From assembly GCA_029558675.1 (NCBI GenBank), contig JAKQEF010000196.1:1-46779 (forward strand): 46,779 nt of DNA. The letters run 5' to 3'. Numbering within the stretch: the first letter of the stretch is position 1; every line of letters begins with the position of its first letter. A program made the translations under genes and the position numbers. The notes beneath the pieces were generated by a model, which saw only the letters and a list, made by a program, of their open reading frames with translations, searched no databases and was not told the origin of the DNA. Source of the DNA: Bacteroidota bacterium. Its GTDB lineage: Bacteria; Bacteroidota; Bacteroidia; Bacteroidales; Tenuifilaceae. Below, in pieces: positions 29,105 through 38,473 of this stretch.

Positions 29105-30418
29105 ATGAAAAGAGAATTATCAAAAGTTCTTACTTTACTTTTTGTGCTAACAGCATTTATTAGCTGTAAAAAAGAACAACCAACCGGAGATATTCCGGTT
29201 TTAACCACAGCTGAAATTACTGAGATTACCAAAAGTTCTGCCGTAGGCGGAGGTAATATCACTTCCGACAATGGGCATGCGGTATTCGTAAGAGGAGTGG
29301 TTTGGGGAACCCATGATAATCCAACCATTAATGACAATAAAACAGTTGATGGCTCAGGTACAGGGAGTTTTGTCAGCCAACTGAAGGGATTAGAGCCCGA
29401 GACCGTTTACTATGTGAGAGCGTATGCTGCCAATAGCAAGGGAACTGCTTATGGAAACTCTGTAGTTTTTCAAACACTTGCCTTTGATATTCCTGTTCTC
29501 ACCACCGCTGAAGTTACCGCAATTACCCATAATTCTGCCACTTGCGGTGGCACCATTACTTCTGACGGAGGGGAACCTGTCATTGCGAGGGGAGTTGTTT
29601 GGGCAACCCATGAAAATCCAACCATAGAGGATAACAAAACGACAGATGGCGCAGGCATGGGGAGTTTTGTCAGCCAAATTACGGGTTTGGAGCCCGAGAC
29701 TGTTTACCATGTGAGAGCTTATGCCACCAATGCTATGGGTACTGCTTATGGCAATTCTTTAGTTTTTCAAACGCTGGCACAGCCGGAAACGGGTACATTT
29801 ATCGATAATAGGGATGGCACAGTTTACAAGACAATAAAAATTGGCAGTCAGGTTTGGATGGCCGAAAATCTCAGGTATTTACCCTCGGTGGTAGGGCCGG
29901 AAACATCCTCGGATTCAGAACCCTGTTACTATGTTTACAACTATAACGGTACTGATGTTGAAGAAGCTAAGGCCACTACGATTTACTCCATATTTGGCGC
30001 ATTATACAATTGGCCGGCGGCTATGAATGGAGAAACCAGCAGCAGCACCAACCCAAGCGGCGTTAAGGGTGTTTGCCCCGACAACTGGCACTTGCCAAGC
30101 GATGCCGAATGGACTCAACTTGTTGAGTATTTGGGAGGAGAAAACGTAGCCGGAGGGAAGATGAAAGAGAATTCAAACCTTTACTGGATAAGCCCCAATA
30201 TCGATGCCACAAATACATCAGGATTTACAGCCTTGCCGGGTGGCTATCTATACTATGATAACCATTTCCATCATCTGGGATACTACGCCTCGTGGTGGTC
30301 TGCCACCGCAGGGTACAATGGCATTTATGACCGATATATCAATAATGACAGCGGCAAGATTTACCGCTCGGAAAGCGGCAAATCCGGAGGGTGGTCTGTC
30401 AGATGCGTTAAGGATTAA
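29105..30418 (+). CDS. FISUMP-domain lipoprotein with two tandem ~99-aa fibronectin-like modules
   Basis: MKRELSKVLTLLFVLTAFISCKKEQ lipobox; duplicated DIPVLTTAE.T.IT..SA..GG.ITSD...; C-terminal DGTVYKTIKIGSQVWMAENLRYLP...WWSATAGYNG...GWSVRCVKD (FISUMP). Confidence 0.88.
   Translation: MKRELSKVLTLLFVLTAFISCKKEQPTGDIPVLTTAEITEITKSSAVGGGNITSDNGHAVFVRGVVWGTHDNPTINDNKTVDGSGTGSFVSQLKGLEPETVYYVRAYAANSKGTAYGNSVVFQTLAFDIPVLTTAEVTAITHNSATCGGTITSDGGEPVIARGVVWATHENPTIEDNKTTDGAGMGSFVSQITGLEPETVYHVRAYATNAMGTAYGNSLVFQTLAQPETGTFIDNRDGTVYKTIKIGSQVWMAENLRYLPSVVGPETSSDSEPCYYVYNYNGTDVEEAKATTIYSIFGALYNWPAAMNGETSSSTNPSGVKGVCPDNWHLPSDAEWTQLVEYLGGENVAGGKMKENSNLYWISPNIDATNTSGFTALPGGYLYYDNHFHHLGYYASWWSATAGYNGIYDRYINNDSGKIYRSESGKSGGWSVRCVKD
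29189..29782 (+). repeat. Tandem intragenic duplication, 297-bp period
   Basis: Two copies starting at 29189 and 29486, encoding near-parallel modules ending GTAYGNS(V/L)VFQTLA. Confidence 0.85.
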
Positions 30419-30441
30419 TAGTATTTTCTGTTTAAAACCTA

Positions 30442-31662
30442 ATGTTAAGTATTATGAGGTACTTCGTCCTATTCTTTATACTAACCTTTTCTATCCGTTC
30501 GTTGGGTCAGCTTGCCGATAAATACCCCAATGACATTGGAATTGAGTCCGACAGCAAAGTCCTGTTCGTTGAGAAGTTTAACGAAGAGCTGGCCGATATC
30601 ATAGGCCGCTACGATGAGGTTCTGCATCAAGAGGAGTTTACTTTGGATACCGATATCCCTAGGGGCAGTGCCGGGCCATACTCGTTAAAAATTTCCAATA
30701 CACAGGGTGTGAATAGCGGTGGGCATCTGTTCAAATCGTTTTCCCCCGGGTTCGACAGCACTGTTTTCCTTAGATACTACGTGAAATACCCCGCCATCGA
30801 GGATGGCTATGTTGGACATCAGGGGGTTTGGTTTGGGGGCTACAATCCGATAATACCCTATCCGTATCCACGTGCAGGAATATGCGGATTGGGCGATAGC
30901 CGCATAAGCATTGCTTTTGAAAGCGTGTGGCAGGACACTCCTCCCGGAATGGATACCTACCTCTATTGGGGCGATATGCATAGCTATGATGGCGGTAATA
31001 CTTGCTATGGCAACACCATGATAACGCGGGGCAAAACGGATCACGACCAACCACCCGGCGAGGATGAGCCCATTAACGATTTGGATGAATGGATGTGCAT
31101 TGAGATAATGGTTAAGCTGAACAATCCCGTTTCGGAATTCAATGGCGAACTTAAAGTGTGGAAAAACGGGGAGGAGTTGGGCCATTGGGGCCCGGGGTTC
31201 CCAAACGGACACTGGTTTAAGGATAAGTGGTACAACAATCCCGATGATCCCCCCTTTGAAGGGTTTAGATGGAGAACCGATGAAAACCTGAACATCAACT
31301 GGATATGGATTGAGTTTTACCACGATACCGGACCTGCGAGTTACATTAAATTTTCCAATATCGTAATGGCCAAGGAATATATCGGGCCAATATACCACAC
31401 CAACAATGCCGTAGAGAGTGTAAAAAAGAGTAATATCAAAGTTTATCCGAACCCTACCACAGGGATAATTAATATTACGAGTAGCGAAACAATCAACAGC
31501 GTGAGCGTTTTCAATGTTTTTGGACAAAAAGTTTTTACTAAAGATCATTCAACTGAGATTGACATAAGCAATCTTCAATCCGGAACCTATATCCTGAACA
31601 TTGAAACACAGGGAGAAAAACACAGGTTTGTCATAATAAAGGCTAATCAAATCGCCATGTAG
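30442..31662 (+). CDS. Secreted protein, possible polysaccharide-lyase-like fold, with C-terminal T9SS type A sorting domain
   Basis: C-terminus VYPNPTTGIINITSSETINSVSVFNVFGQKVF...LQSGTYILNIETQGEKHRFVIIK. N-terminal region has lyase/jelly-roll-like WFGGYNPIIPYPYPRAGICGLGDSRISIAFESVWQ. Confidence 0.75.
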   Translation: MLSIMRYFVLFFILTFSIRSLGQLADKYPNDIGIESDSKVLFVEKFNEELADIIGRYDEVLHQEEFTLDTDIPRGSAGPYSLKISNTQGVNSGGHLFKSFSPGFDSTVFLRYYVKYPAIEDGYVGHQGVWFGGYNPIIPYPYPRAGICGLGDSRISIAFESVWQDTPPGMDTYLYWGDMHSYDGGNTCYGNTMITRGKTDHDQPPGEDEPINDLDEWMCIEIMVKLNNPVSEFNGELKVWKNGEELGHWGPGFPNGHWFKDKWYNNPDDPPFEGFRWRTDENLNINWIWIEFYHDTGPASYIKFSNIVMAKEYIGPIYHTNNAVESVKKSNIKVYPNPTTGIINITSSETINSVSVFNVFGQKVFTKDHSTEIDISNLQSGTYILNIETQGEKHRFVIIKANQIAM

Positions 31663-31893
31663 CAGGCAGAATTGTTTGTCAACGATAATCGGTCATTTCA
31701 GCATGCGGAATCCCGTTATGCTCAACGGGCAATGTTCTTAACCCGGATATAATGCCCCTTACGTTGCCACTTCCTGCCGGATAACGAAAGGCGCTGATAC
31801 CAAAATACTTCGCATCATAGCAAAGCCACATGGAAACGTTTCTAACCGAAAAAATGGTATCCCATAGCCATATTCAACTCGCATTATTTTTCT

Positions 31894-31901
31894 ACATTTG
31901 T
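31894..31901 (+). promoter_or_regulatory. Bacteroidetes-type -7 promoter word upstream of hpt
   Basis: TACATTTG matches TAnnTTTG, 24 bp upstream of the hpt start codon; no convincing -33 TTTG box. Confidence 0.35.
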
Positions 31902-31924
31902 ATTTTTAAGCGCGTAAAGAAAGT

Positions 31925-32467
31925 ATGAAAAGAGTAAAACTTTGGGATAAAGAGTTCGAAATCAGCTATCCCGCCCATGAGATTAGGAAAAGCATTGAGC
32001 AGCTGGGAAACGCCATCAACAGAGATTTAGCTAACGAGGAAAAGCCCATTTTTATCAGCATTCTCAACGGCTCCTTCATCTTTACCGCTGATTTTATCCG
32101 TCTGATCAACTTCCCGTGCGAGGTTTCGTTCATCAAACTGGCCTCATACCAAGGAACCCAAACAACCGGGAAGGTTGAACAGCTCATCGGGCTTACCGAA
32201 AACATCGAAGGTCGAACTGTTATCATTCTGGAAGATATTGTGGATACGGGCATAACCCTCGGGAAGCTTATTGACAGGTTACAGCAGTATAAACCCAAGG
32301 CCATTAAGGTGGCAACTTTACTTTTTAAACCCGATGCGTACAAGGGCAGCGTAGCCATTGATTACATAGGCAAGGCGATTCCCAACGATTTTATAGTAGG
32401 CTACGGACTCGATTACGATGGGCTGGGAAGAAATCTCCCCGATATTTACACATTGGTCAAGCATTAA
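31925..32467 (+). CDS. hpt: Hypoxanthine phosphoribosyltransferase
   Basis: ISILNGSFIFTADFIRLI...VIILEDIVDTGITLGKLIDRLQQYKPKAIKVATLLFKPDAYKG...YIGKAIPNDFIVGYGLDYDGLGRNLPDIY. Confidence 0.95.
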   Translation: MKRVKLWDKEFEISYPAHEIRKSIEQLGNAINRDLANEEKPIFISILNGSFIFTADFIRLINFPCEVSFIKLASYQGTQTTGKVEQLIGLTENIEGRTVIILEDIVDTGITLGKLIDRLQQYKPKAIKVATLLFKPDAYKGSVAIDYIGKAIPNDFIVGYGLDYDGLGRNLPDIYTLVKH

Positions 32468-32485
32468 CCTTTAAAACCATACATC

Positions 32486-33067
32486 ATGCTTAACATTGTA
32501 CTATTCGGCCCTCCCGGTGCAGGTAAAGGGACACAATCGGAAATGATTATCCGTCGATACAACCTGCTGCACCTGTCAACAGGAGATATCCTGAGAAGTG
32601 CCATTGAAAAAAAGACCAAGCTGGGAATGGAAGCAAAAATGTATATGGATAAGGGCGAGTTGGTCCCCGACTCAGTTGTCATTGGCATCATAGGGCGGAT
32701 TCTGGATGAGAATCGGGATAAGGCCAGCGGATTCGTATTCGATGGTTTCCCCAGGACCACAGTACAAGCCGAGGAATTGGATAAAATGTTAGCCGAAAAA
32801 GGGCTATCCATATCCCAACTTCTTGCCCTGGAAGTGGAATACCAGGAACTGGTTGACAGGCTGCTTAAGCGGGGGCAGATAAGCGGCCGCAGCGACGACC
32901 GTAATATCGACGTCATAAAAAACCGCATCAACGTGTACAACGACAATACCCGTAGCGTAATGGATTACTACAGGGCACAGGGCAAGTACAGCGGCATAAA
33001 CGGGATGGGAACCATCGAAGAGATTTTTGAACGGATTTGTAAGGCTATGGATGCCTTGCCGAAATAG
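32486..33067 (+). CDS. adk: Adenylate kinase
   Basis: MLNIVLFGPPGAGKGTQSEMIIRRYNLLHLSTGDILRSAI; GFVFDGFPRTTVQAEELD. Confidence 0.97.
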   Translation: MLNIVLFGPPGAGKGTQSEMIIRRYNLLHLSTGDILRSAIEKKTKLGMEAKMYMDKGELVPDSVVIGIIGRILDENRDKASGFVFDGFPRTTVQAEELDKMLAEKGLSISQLLALEVEYQELVDRLLKRGQISGRSDDRNIDVIKNRINVYNDNTRSVMDYYRAQGKYSGINGMGTIEEIFERICKAMDALPK

Positions 33068-33091
33068 TCCATACCACTCCAAACGCAGGCA

Positions 33092-34090
33092 ATGTCATCG
33101 TCCAACTTTGTTGATTACGTTAAGATCTTTTGCCGTTCCGGCAACGGAGGGCCCGGGAGTACGCATCTCAGACGTGAGAAGTATGTACCCAAGGGCGGTC
33201 CCGATGGTGGCGATGGAGGACATGGAGGACACATCTACCTCAAAGGCAACGACCAGATGTGGACACTCCTTCACCTTAAATATCAGCGTCATATTTTTGC
33301 AGGCAACGGCGAAGGGGGAAGCCGCAGCCGCAGTACCGGAGCCGATGGGAAGGATGTTACCATTGAGGTTCCCATTGGTACGGTGGCCAAAGACCCCGAT
33401 ACCGGAGAACAGCTGTGCGAAATTACAGAGCACAACCAGGAGGTTACCCTAATGAAAGGAGGACGTGGCGGCCTGGGAAACTGGCACTTCAAATCGCCTA
33501 CGCTGCAAACACCCCGATTCGCCCAACCGGGCGAAAAGGGCGAGGAGCGATGGATTATCCTTGAACTGAAAATTCTTGCCGATGTAGGATTGGTTGGTTT
33601 CCCCAATGCGGGTAAATCCACCCTGCTCTCAACTATCACGGCGGCCAAGCCCAAAATTGCCGACTACCCCTTCACCACCCTGGTGCCAAATATTGGCATT
33701 GTTCCATACCGCGACAATCGGTCATTCGTAATGGCCGACATCCCGGGAATAATTGAGGGGGCACATCAGGGAAAAGGATTGGGGCTTAGGTTTTTGCGCC
33801 ATATTGAGCGCAACCCCGTTCTGCTGTTCATGATTCCTTCGGACAGTCCCGGCATTAAGGACGAGTACAACACCCTGCTCAACGAGCTGATGCAGTACAA
33901 CCCCGAACTGATGGACAAGCGACGGATACTTGCCATCACCAAGTGCGATCTGATTGACAGCGAGCTGACCAAGGAGATGGAAAAGGATATGCCCAACATA
34001 CCACACCTGTTCATATCGTCAGTGGCCAACAAGGGGTTGGAAAAGCTCAAGGATTTGCTCTGGGCCGAAATTAACCACGTTGAACCATGA
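33092..34090 (+). CDS. obgE: Obg family GTPase
   Basis: [97 protein letters not shown]. Confidence 0.97.
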   Translation: MSSSNFVDYVKIFCRSGNGGPGSTHLRREKYVPKGGPDGGDGGHGGHIYLKGNDQMWTLLHLKYQRHIFAGNGEGGSRSRSTGADGKDVTIEVPIGTVAKDPDTGEQLCEITEHNQEVTLMKGGRGGLGNWHFKSPTLQTPRFAQPGEKGEERWIILELKILADVGLVGFPNAGKSTLLSTITAAKPKIADYPFTTLVPNIGIVPYRDNRSFVMADIPGIIEGAHQGKGLGLRFLRHIERNPVLLFMIPSDSPGIKDEYNTLLNELMQYNPELMDKRRILAITKCDLIDSELTKEMEKDMPNIPHLFISSVANKGLEKLKDLLWAEINHVEP

Positions 34091-34686
34091 TGGAGCACCT
34101 TGCCAAGATTGATACGCAGCTCTTCCTGTTCCTCAACGGGCTCAACTCGTCGTTCTGGGATGTGGCCATGTGGCACATTTCGGGTAAATACACGTGGATT
34201 CCACTTTACCTGTTAATCATTTTCTTTGTGGCCAAAAGACATCGCTGGCAAACACTATGGATACTACTGGCCATTGCGCTGGTTGTAGTTCTTGCAGATC
34301 AACTATCGGTGCATCTGCTCAAGAACGTTTTTGAACGGCTCCGACCATGCCACAACCCCGATATAAAGGAACTGGTTCACGTGGTCAAACGGTGCGGGGG
34401 CAAATACGGATTTGTATCATCGCATGCGGCTAACTCCTTTGGAGTTGCAGTTTTTCTCGTGTGCCTTATCAGGAAGAGGTGGTTCAGCATCGGCATCCTC
34501 TTCTGGGCTCTACTTGTCTCGTACAGCAGGATTTACATCGGGGTTCACTACCCGGGCGACATCGTGGTGGGCGCTGCCCTTGGCTCGTCAATAGGATTTG
34601 GCATCTGGAAACTGCTGGAGTACATCGACCGAAAGACAGGCAATAGGATCATAAAACCCCCTCAGAGCAAACATGCTGTGCATTAA
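34087..34686 (+). CDS. PAP2-family phosphatase
   Basis: [14 protein letters not shown]...[15 protein letters not shown]...[23 protein letters not shown] carries the PAP2 signature motifs. Confidence 0.92.
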   Translation: MMEHLAKIDTQLFLFLNGLNSSFWDVAMWHISGKYTWIPLYLLIIFFVAKRHRWQTLWILLAIALVVVLADQLSVHLLKNVFERLRPCHNPDIKELVHVVKRCGGKYGFVSSHAANSFGVAVFLVCLIRKRWFSIGILFWALLVSYSRIYIGVHYPGDIVVGAALGSSIGFGIWKLLEYIDRKTGNRIIKPPQSKHAVH

Positions 34687-35641
34687 ATCGCCTTCGCACG
34701 ATCCCTACTTCAACATCGCCTGCGAGGAGTACCTGCTAAAACACCGCACCGATGAGTTTTTCATGCTTTACCGCAACCAACCCTCGGTGGTGGTGGGGAA
34801 ACACCAGAACACGCTGGCAGAGATTGACCCCGATATAATCAAGGAAAAAGGCATTAAGGTGGTACGCCGATTGTCGGGAGGGGGTGCCGTGTACCACGAC
34901 CTGGGAAATATCAACTTCACCTTTATCAAGAACGGCAAAGAGGGTAAGATGGTCGATTTCAAAGGATATACGGAACCCATCATCGCAGCCTTGGCAAAAA
35001 TTGGCCTGGAGGCCAAATTTGAAGGGCACAACAACCTTACCATCAATGGCCTAAAAATATCGGGCAATGCCGAGCATGTCTTCAAATCAAGGGTTATGCA
35101 CCACGGGACCCTGCTTTTCCAATCCAACCTCCATCTGCTGGCCCAACTCCTTTACGTTGATAAAAACAGGTATAGCGACAGGGCGGTTCAGTCGGTTCTG
35201 GCAACCGTTACCAATATCAGCGACCATCTGCCGAAACCCATGACCATTGATGACTTTGCACAAAATCTTTGGAATCACATCCTTACGAATAATCCTCAAG
35301 CCACGGCGTACCACCTTTCGACAGATGATATCAGTCATATCAACAAGCTGTATGAAGAGAAGTACACCCGTTGGGATTGGAATTTTGGCTACTCTCCCGC
35401 CTATTCGTTGCAGAGGGAGATAGAGTTACCCTCGGGTACCATTACCATTGCACTGGAGGTGGACAATGGGTTTATATCCAACGTGGTGGTTACGGGCTTG
35501 TCATTGTCCCCACATGTGGCTCATAACATAGAGGAAACGCTAACGGGATGCCGACACGAAATCAACGAGTTGAACCGCGCCTTGGCGGAAATCCCTATGA
35601 ATGATGAGCTGAAAAATGCCATTGTGGAAGGGATCTTCTGA
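34673..35641 (+). CDS. lplA: Lipoate-protein ligase A
   Basis: PYFNIACEEYLLKHR...YRNQPSVVVGKHQNTLAEID...VVRRLSGGGAVYHDLGNINFTFI. Confidence 0.93.
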   Translation: MLCIKSPSHDPYFNIACEEYLLKHRTDEFFMLYRNQPSVVVGKHQNTLAEIDPDIIKEKGIKVVRRLSGGGAVYHDLGNINFTFIKNGKEGKMVDFKGYTEPIIAALAKIGLEAKFEGHNNLTINGLKISGNAEHVFKSRVMHHGTLLFQSNLHLLAQLLYVDKNRYSDRAVQSVLATVTNISDHLPKPMTIDDFAQNLWNHILTNNPQATAYHLSTDDISHINKLYEEKYTRWDWNFGYSPAYSLQREIELPSGTITIALEVDNGFISNVVVTGLSLSPHVAHNIEETLTGCRHEINELNRALAEIPMNDELKNAIVEGIF

Positions 35642-35695
35642 GGAGAAACCTAAATCTATGGGTAAAATGCCCAGACCGGTGTACATCTTCCCTTA

Positions 35696-36199
35696 CTACT
35701 CAACCCGATAGAAAACTTTCTCGGTAAGGATCAAATCAAACTCCTCGGGTTTAAGAACAGAGGCCACTCGAAAGGTTGTATCCAGAAGGAAAAGGCACTC
35801 CATTTCAACCATATCACCCGCAAGGTTATCCATGTTGAACTTGTGGAGCATGGTGTAGCCAAGCAGTTCGCCCAAGTTTTCCTCCAGTAGGACTTTCAAA
35901 CTATCCCTCACATCAGTACTTCCATCATCTTTTCCGGCCGCTTCCTCTCTCTCAATCATGGACATCAGCTGAAAGGTACGGTCGTGCCTCTCGTACCTTG
36001 CGTTGATCTCACCAAACACAATGGGCTTGTAATGAGGGTACTCATTGTTTTCGAACATCCAACTCTTAATGGTGTCCTCGGCACGCTGCTGCTTAGTAGG
36101 ACAATAAACTGTGTCCTCCTTCACGGGGCCTTTGCAAAAGATAAGCATCACAACCATAAGGAAGAAGAGAAGTGCAGATGGTATTGATTTTGTTCTCAT
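35696..36199 (-). CDS. Hypothetical lipoprotein
   Basis: MRTKSIPSALLFFLMVVMLIFCKGPVKEDT, signal/lipobox-like; no family recognised. Confidence 0.55.
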   Translation of the reverse strand: MRTKSIPSALLFFLMVVMLIFCKGPVKEDTVYCPTKQQRAEDTIKSWMFENNEYPHYKPIVFGEINARYERHDRTFQLMSMIEREEAAGKDDGSTDVRDSLKVLLEENLGELLGYTMLHKFNMDNLAGDMVEMECLFLLDTTFRVASVLKPEEFDLILTEKVFYRVE

Positions 36200-36268
36200 T
36201 TCCGTCAGTTTTTACATGGGGCAAGATAGTAAAAAGCTTGTAAAATGATGGAGGAAATACATTAAAAA

Positions 36269-36299
36269 AACCCGATTGTTCAAAAAAATCAATCGGGTT
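36269..36299. terminator. Hairpin terminator between dipeptidase and lipoprotein genes
   Basis: AACCCGATTG-n11-CAATCGGGTT, 10-bp perfect stem. Confidence 0.75.
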
Positions 36300-36320
36300 C
36301 AATGATTGCGAATTATTTTT

Positions 36321-37694
36321 CTAGCCCTTCATGGCCTCGGCAAAATACTTGTAGAATAGGGGGATGGTCTCAATGCCCTTGAAAAACATATCCAGCCGGT
36401 AGTTCTCATTGGGCGAGTGGATGGCATCCGACTCAAGGCCAAACCCCATGAGAATGGATTTCAGCCCCAACTTCTCCTCAAAGGTGCTGATAATTGGAAT
36501 GCTGCCTCCGCTACGGTAGGGTATGGGTTTCTTGCCAAAGGACTCTTCCATGGCTTTGCTCGCCGCCTGATATGCAGGAATATTGGTGGGTGATACGTAG
36601 CCCTGCCCGCCGTGTAGGGGTGTTACCTTCACCTTAACGTAAGGGGGGGCAATGGATTCGAAGTGCTTCTTGAAGAGTTCGGCAATCTTCATGTGATCCT
36701 GGTTGGGTACCAGTCGCATGGATATCTTTGCCGATGCCTTGGAGGGCAACACCGTTTTGGCCCCTTCGCCAATGTATCCGCCCCAAATACCGTTCACGTC
36801 GAGGGTTGGGCGAATACCCACGCGCTCAAGGGTGGTAAATCCTTTCTCGCCCCACACCTCTTTGATATCCAGTGCCTTTTTATATTCATCCGGGCTGAAT
36901 GGCGCCTTGTTCATTTCGGCACGCTCGGCGGGGTCAACCTCCAGCACATCGTCGTAGAAACCGGGGATGGTGATATGGTTATTCTCGTCGTGCAAGGACG
37001 CAATCATCTTGGCCAGTATGTTGGCGGGGTTGGCAACGGCACCACCAAAAAGCCCCGAATGGAGGTCGCGATTGGGCCCGGTAACCTCCACCTCAACATA
37101 GGCCAAGCCACGCAAACCCGTGGTTATGGAGGGTTCGTCCTTGCCCAGCAGTGAGGTGTCCGAAACCAGTATGATATCCGCCTTCAGCATCTCCTTGTGC
37201 TGATCCAACCACTTGCCCAGGCTGGGCGATCCCACCTCCTCCTCGCCCTCGATCATAAACTTCACGTTGCAGGGAAGGGTATTGGTCTTCATCATCAGTT
37301 CAAATGCCTTGGCATGCATAAATCCCTGTCCCTTGTCGTCGTCGGCACCGCGGGCAAAAATCTTACCATCCCTGATAACGGGCTCAAAGGGTTGCGACTT
37401 CCACTCCTCAAGGGGATCAACGGGCATCACATCGTAGTGGGCATAAACCAGCACGGTGGGGGCATTGGCATCGATGATTTTCTCACCGTAAACCACCGGA
37501 TGCCCTTCGGTGGACATAACCTCGGCTTTATCGGCACCTGCCTTCAAAATTTGATCGCGCCAGTACTCGGCACACTTCACCATATCTGGTTTATGTTCAG
37601 AAAGGGAGCTGATGGAAGGAATCCTGATCAGGCCAAAAAGCTCATCCAAAAACCGATCCTTGTTGTCGTCAATGTACTTCTTGATGTAATTCAT
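36321..37694 (-). CDS. M20-family dipeptidase (ArgE/DapE/CPG2-like)
   Basis: VLVYAHYDVMPVDPLEEW, FARGADDDKGQ, FMIEGEEEVGSPSLGKW, DLHSGLFGG. Start at MNYIKKYIDDNKDRF. Confidence 0.94.
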   Translation of the reverse strand: MNYIKKYIDDNKDRFLDELFGLIRIPSISSLSEHKPDMVKCAEYWRDQILKAGADKAEVMSTEGHPVVYGEKIIDANAPTVLVYAHYDVMPVDPLEEWKSQPFEPVIRDGKIFARGADDDKGQGFMHAKAFELMMKTNTLPCNVKFMIEGEEEVGSPSLGKWLDQHKEMLKADIILVSDTSLLGKDEPSITTGLRGLAYVEVEVTGPNRDLHSGLFGGAVANPANILAKMIASLHDENNHITIPGFYDDVLEVDPAERAEMNKAPFSPDEYKKALDIKEVWGEKGFTTLERVGIRPTLDVNGIWGGYIGEGAKTVLPSKASAKISMRLVPNQDHMKIAELFKKHFESIAPPYVKVKVTPLHGGQGYVSPTNIPAYQAASKAMEESFGKKPIPYRSGGSIPIISTFEEKLGLKSILMGFGLESDAIHSPNENYRLDMFFKGIETIPLFYKYFAEAMKG

Positions 37695-37829
37695 GTTTTT
37701 GTGTTTATTATTAGTATTTGTGTTTTCGCGGGCTAAATATAGCAGAAAAACGGGAGAACGACCCATTGGGGTGGTGAGAAAAAATGGACTTCATCACCTG
37801 TAAGTACGCCAAATGCACAAAACAACGGG

Positions 37830-38435
37830 CTAGCCCCCACCCCCCTTTTGGTATTGTATCCTTTGCTGTTCCAGCAGTTTGGCAGACTCCTCCATCTCTG
37901 CATAAAATGCCTCTCCATAGGCCCTGATAAGTGCCTCCCTAAGAAACTTATACACGGGAACGCCCTGCTTCTTGCCAAGCACTCTTGCCGGATTGCAAAC
38001 GCTCCACCGGTCGTAGTTGATGGCGGTGAAAGTGGAGTACTTCTTCACCCTTATGGGGTAGAGGTGGCACGATATGGGTTTCCGAAACCCAACCTTTCCA
38101 TCTATCCAAGCCCTTTCGATGGCACACATGGTAATGCCGTCCTCCTCAATGCAAAAGGCGCACTCCTCGCCATCGATAAGGGGTGTAACCATATCCCCCT
38201 CGAAGTCCCTCACGGCCACCCCCTGATCTTTGATGGCCTCCCTCCCCTCCGGTTTCAGGTAGGGGTCAATGGCAAGGAGCTCATTTTTGAGTATTTCCAC
38301 CTCTTCATCCTCTAGGGGTGCTCCCGAAAGGCCATGAACACAACATGCTCCCAAGCATTGGGGCAGGTCGCAGCAAAAGTGCTGTTCAAAAACATCGAAG
38401 CTGATGAGCTTATCATCAATCTGAATCATATGCAA
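37830..38435 (-). CDS. DUF3109 family protein (Cys-rich)
   Basis: FCCDLPQCLGACCVHGLSGAPLEDEEV...ECAFCIEEDGITMCAIERAWIDGKVGFRKPISCHLYPIRV. Confidence 0.88.
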   Translation of the reverse strand: MHMIQIDDKLISFDVFEQHFCCDLPQCLGACCVHGLSGAPLEDEEVEILKNELLAIDPYLKPEGREAIKDQGVAVRDFEGDMVTPLIDGEECAFCIEEDGITMCAIERAWIDGKVGFRKPISCHLYPIRVKKYSTFTAINYDRWSVCNPARVLGKKQGVPVYKFLREALIRAYGEAFYAEMEESAKLLEQQRIQYQKGGGG

Positions 38436-38473
38436 TTTGCAGTTGTCTCGTTCCTATCCATCGGACAAGGGGT

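Noticed and set aside
37197-37736. 179-aa plus-strand ORF opposite the M20 dipeptidase
   Set aside because: Antisense to a motif-verified peptidase; no family signal of its own.
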